This document shows positions 28,062-30,231 of a stretch of 30,231 nucleotides of DNA, in pieces. The translations under genes and the position numbers were made by a program. Position 1 is the first letter of the stretch, and every line of letters begins with the position of its first letter. Under the pieces are notes generated by a model. The model had not been told where the DNA came from. It did not search any database and worked only from the letters and a program-made list of their open reading frames with translations. Origin of the DNA: Chara braunii (lineage: Eukaryota; Streptophyta; Charophyceae; Charales; Characeae); assembly GCA_003427395.1 (NCBI GenBank), contig BFEA01000583.1:558916-589146 (forward strand). Direction: 5' to 3'.

Positions 28062-28905
28062 GGAAAACTCTTTAGACTTAACCTAGACAAAGTCCCCTTC
28101 CTGAAATTGTGAAGGACGACGATGTTTATTAGCTTGTTCAATCATTTGCAGTTGGGCTTTCTGTATGTTTTCCTTCACTTTCCTAATGTCTTTTTCATAC
28201 AAAACTGCGAATTCACGTGTTCCTGGGGCAGCCTCTGAATCTGGTCCCTAGTTAATGCATCAATAGGACGCTTAGACTTCCAACCTTTCTGTAGTGCATT
28301 AGACGTTCTTCCTGTAACAGTATGTATACTGTTATTATATGCACTAACAATTTTCGGCAAGTTCTCATCCCAATCAATCTGATCAGGACGGACATACATT
28401 CGCAAAAGTTGTTGGCAAAGACGATTCATTTGCTCAGTTTGGCCATTCGTTTCAGGATGTCTGCCTGACGACATGGTCAACCGTGTTTTATAGACTACCA
28501 TCAACTTTTGTCATTGCAGACTAGTGAACCGGGCATCTCTGTCGGATATGATGGTTTTAGGAAATCCATACTCAGAGACCCATCGCATTTGAAACTTTTG
28601 GATGACTAATTCGGTTCTTGCTTCCGCAGGTAAAAGAATGAACATGGCGTACTTGAAGAATCTATCAACGATGACCATTACCTGACTGTTGCCGTTTCGA
28701 CTCTTAGTGAGGCTCATGAAATCAATGAAGATAGACTTACCTGACTCACTGGAACAGGCAGCGGTCTCAGTAGTCCCATCGGATTCTCATCTGAGGGTTT
28801 GTTTCTCTGACAGACAAGACAAGTCCGCACATATGTTAGTACATCTTCCTTCATTCATTTCCACTCAAAACGTTCTCTTACATCGGCATACGTCTTCTTG
28901 AAACC
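28062..28905 (-). pseudogene. Chromovirus integrase zinc finger and catalytic core, broken
   Basis: From the 5' side: KKTYADVRERFEW and a stop, then TCLVCQRNK (CLVC at 28810-28821), the Cys pair of the H2C2 finger, then GLLRPLPVP. After a frame change near 28740 the core reads DFMSLTKSRNG, VMVIVDRFFKYAMF (first Asp) and IISDRDARFT (second Asp). After another stop near 28511 it reads SSGRHPETNGQTEQMNR (catalytic Glu). All three acidic residues are still present, although the frame is broken. The His pair of the finger appears lost. Integrase joins element cDNA to the target. Confidence 0.88.
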
Positions 28906-29077
28906 AAACCCCAATAATCAAACTCTTACCTGGTTCTAGGTAAGGAATACACAATCGTTCTTCGGTTTTGTCCAACAAGAAGAGGAAGTCATCAATCATT
29001 CGATATTCTGGAAATAACTCAGTGCTCTTTCGTAGAGTTCCAATGATAGAACTCCAAATAGGATCACTCCCATAACC

Positions 29078-29647
29078 CTAGCGGATTTGTTCTTTCAACT
29101 CACTTCCAATATCGACATAAGAGACAATAGTTCTAAAGAAATTTGCACGTTTGGACAAAACATCCGCAACCACGTTAGACTTACCTTTGATGGTTTTCAC
29201 CTCAAAGTCAAATGTATCAAGGAATGCGGACCACCTTACCAACTTGTCAGAGAGTCTAGGCTGAGTCTTGATCCACTTCAATGTAGAGTGATCAGAGTAG
29301 ACATTGAAATGTGTTCCTAACAAGTGATGTTTCCAGGTATCTAATGCAACTACTAAGGCATACAATTTTCTTTCATATGTAGAGTTGGCTACTTTTTCGG
29401 ACGGAACTCTCATTGACATAAACTCAACAGGTCTATATCCCTTACCGTCATCCTGTTGTAGCACAACCCTAATCCCATACCGACTTGCGTCAGTCGTGAG
29501 AATGAAAAAAAACGAAGGGTTGACAGTCTTTATGACAGGGTAGTGAGTCATAGCATATTTTAACTTTCGAAATGATGACTCACAGTCTTTGTCCCACAAC
29601 CAAGACTTTTCCTTTTTCAATAATCTCCTCATAGGGGCGACTATCAA
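29078..29647 (-). pseudogene. Chromovirus RNase H and linker
   Basis: This is an open 189-codon frame in continuation of the RT thumb. RNase H residues are visible: TTDASRYGI (Asp), YERKLYALVVAL (Glu), VYSDHSTLKWI (Asp) and NVVADVLSKR (Asp). The sequence RYGIRVVLQQ has lost a Gly normally found in G-x-GAVLxQ. The enzyme degrades RNA in the RNA-DNA hybrid during reverse transcription. This is the best preserved piece of the element. The linker beyond it ends in a stop near 29078. Confidence 0.92.
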
Positions 29648-29862
29648 AGAGAAGTTTCTAACGAATTTCCTATAATAGCTGGCTAGTCATAAAAAAGATC
29701 TTAGTTTAGTTATAGTCTTAGGTTGTGGTCAATCTCTGATTGTTGTAATCTTCTTTTCTTCAGGCCTTAGTCCTTTTTTGTTTACTATATGCCCTAAGTA
29801 CAAAACTTCAGGCTTGGCACTCTCAGACTTCTTCGGATTCAATTTGAAGTTGTCCTCTCCTA
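29648..29862 (-). pseudogene. Chromovirus reverse transcriptase C-terminal end, truncated
   Basis: This is the upstream continuation of the RNase H frame: FKLNPKKSE, VLYLGHIVNKKGLRP, then KITTIRD-stop-PQPKT, LRSFL-stop-LASYYRKFVRNFS and IVAPMRRLLKKEKSW. These match the last part of Ty3/gypsy RT (LGHxVSxxGI...W PxPxxxxxLRSFLGLxxYYRRFI). Both stops are TGA; the first falls where Trp is expected and the second where Gly is expected. The YXDD active-site part is missing because homology ends at about 29862. Confidence 0.9.
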
Positions 29863-29865
29863 TGT

Positions 29866-30120
29866 TGCACGGTGGCCGCGGCCTGGTTCGGCCCAGGCCG
29901 CTGCCGGCGGCCTAGGCCGAGACCCCCCCGGCCGCGGCCGGGCCAGCCGAGAACTTTCGGTCGATGCCGCGGCGAATCGGGGAGCGGCGTTGGGGGGTGG
30001 GGAACGGGTCTCGAGTCGGGGGGGGGAATCCTCACAAAAAAAAAACCATAAAAACTTCGAAAATGGGGGGGTGGATTTCGAAGACTACCAAAAATAAATA
30101 AATAAATAGAAAACAAAAAA
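29866..30120. other. GC-rich segment abutting the truncated RT
   Basis: Very GC-rich DNA begins abruptly. GCGGCCTGG (29878-29886) and CCAGGCCGC (29893-29901) form a 9-bp hairpin around TTCGGC, and GGCCGCGGCC occurs twice. G- and A-runs and an (AAAT)n run (about 30091-30108) follow. No protein is supported. Confidence 0.7.
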
Positions 30121-30231
30121 AACTTCATTGATTGACTGTTTTTTTTTTTTATTGATCGATTGATTGATTGGTGGGGGAGGGGTCCTCCCTCCACTCCACG
30201 GCGCGCGCACACACACCTCTCTCTCTCTCTC
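30121..30231. repeat. Simple repeats at window end
   Basis: A T-run (about 30140-30150) is followed by GATT/ATTG repeats (30151-30170), CA repeats near 30206-30215 and a (CT)n run to the last base (30217-30231). Confidence 0.9.

Larger units (their letters stand above)
27714..29862 (-). mobile_element. Decayed Ty3/gypsy chromovirus, pol region
   Basis: The minus strand carries, in 5'-3' order, the end of reverse transcriptase, RNase H, a zinc-binding H2C2-like finger remnant, the integrase core with D, D and E, a GPY/F region and a chromodomain. This order, with the chromodomain at the integrase C-terminus, defines chromoviruses among Ty3/gypsy elements. Several stops and frame changes make the copy non-functional. 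The gag, protease and most of RT are missing: homology stops sharply near 29862, where GC-rich unrelated DNA begins. Neither LTR could be identified with certainty. Confidence 0.92.

Overview
The window reads as repeat-dense nuclear DNA of a land plant or close streptophyte relative. The evidence is a run of five Arabidopsis-type telomere units (CCCTAAA) at 3510-3546, telo-box plus TATA promoter-like DNA, a Ty3/gypsy chromovirus, a plant-type non-LTR element, a likely tRNA-Asp primer-binding site and very abundant GAA, GGAT and CT arrays. The window begins and ends inside CT repeats, as a repeat-bounded contig would. No intact conserved host gene was recognised. Two single N bases lie inside repeats (22935 and 26871).

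Layout: (1) 1-4.2 kb is non-coding: two twin hairpins, a possible LTR end with primer-binding site (2629-2652), a telo-box/TATA promoter-like segment and the telomere-like run. (2) 4.2-12.5 kb is a compact same-strand (+) series of decayed ORFs. It is built from repeated modules that I do not recognise: A twice, B three times, D twice, and single C and smaller ORFs. It ends in a broken Ty3/gypsy-like gag. No pol follows the gag. (3) 12.5-15.8 kb is GC-rich non-coding DNA with a very degenerate GGGCGCT repeat field and a 68-bp tandem repeat.

(4) 16.41-17.14 kb holds the most unusual structure: seven short inverted repeats sharing a 20-nt loop, ATGTTCCATAAGTTTGGGTG. Their stems differ from copy to copy, yet both arms change together and stay paired. 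Next to it lies a 192-bp tandem duplication. (5) 17.9-20.4 kb is a decayed LINE on the + strand with reverse transcriptase and C-terminal zinc-finger remnants. (6) 20.6-24.1 kb is a field of purine-rich microsatellites in which a composite module carrying the palindrome TCACGTGA is duplicated, followed by GC-rich DNA with a 14-bp inverted repeat.

(7) 24.7-25.6 kb holds two gene fragments: a RING-finger remnant on the minus strand with one stop inside the RING loop, and a possible short exon on the plus strand. (8) 26.2-27.1 kb contains two neighbouring minisatellites, of 34 and 55 bp, both dense in ACGT-core sites of the G-box/ABRE type. (9) 27.7-29.86 kb is a minus-strand chromovirus pol: RT end, RNase H, integrase, GPY/F and chromodomain, with several stops. 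It is cut off abruptly by unrelated GC-rich DNA that runs to the end of the window.

Nothing here looks like a set of working genes acting together. The value lies in the repeat and element structure, above all the covarying hairpin array and the unrecognised modular ORF series joined to a gag.
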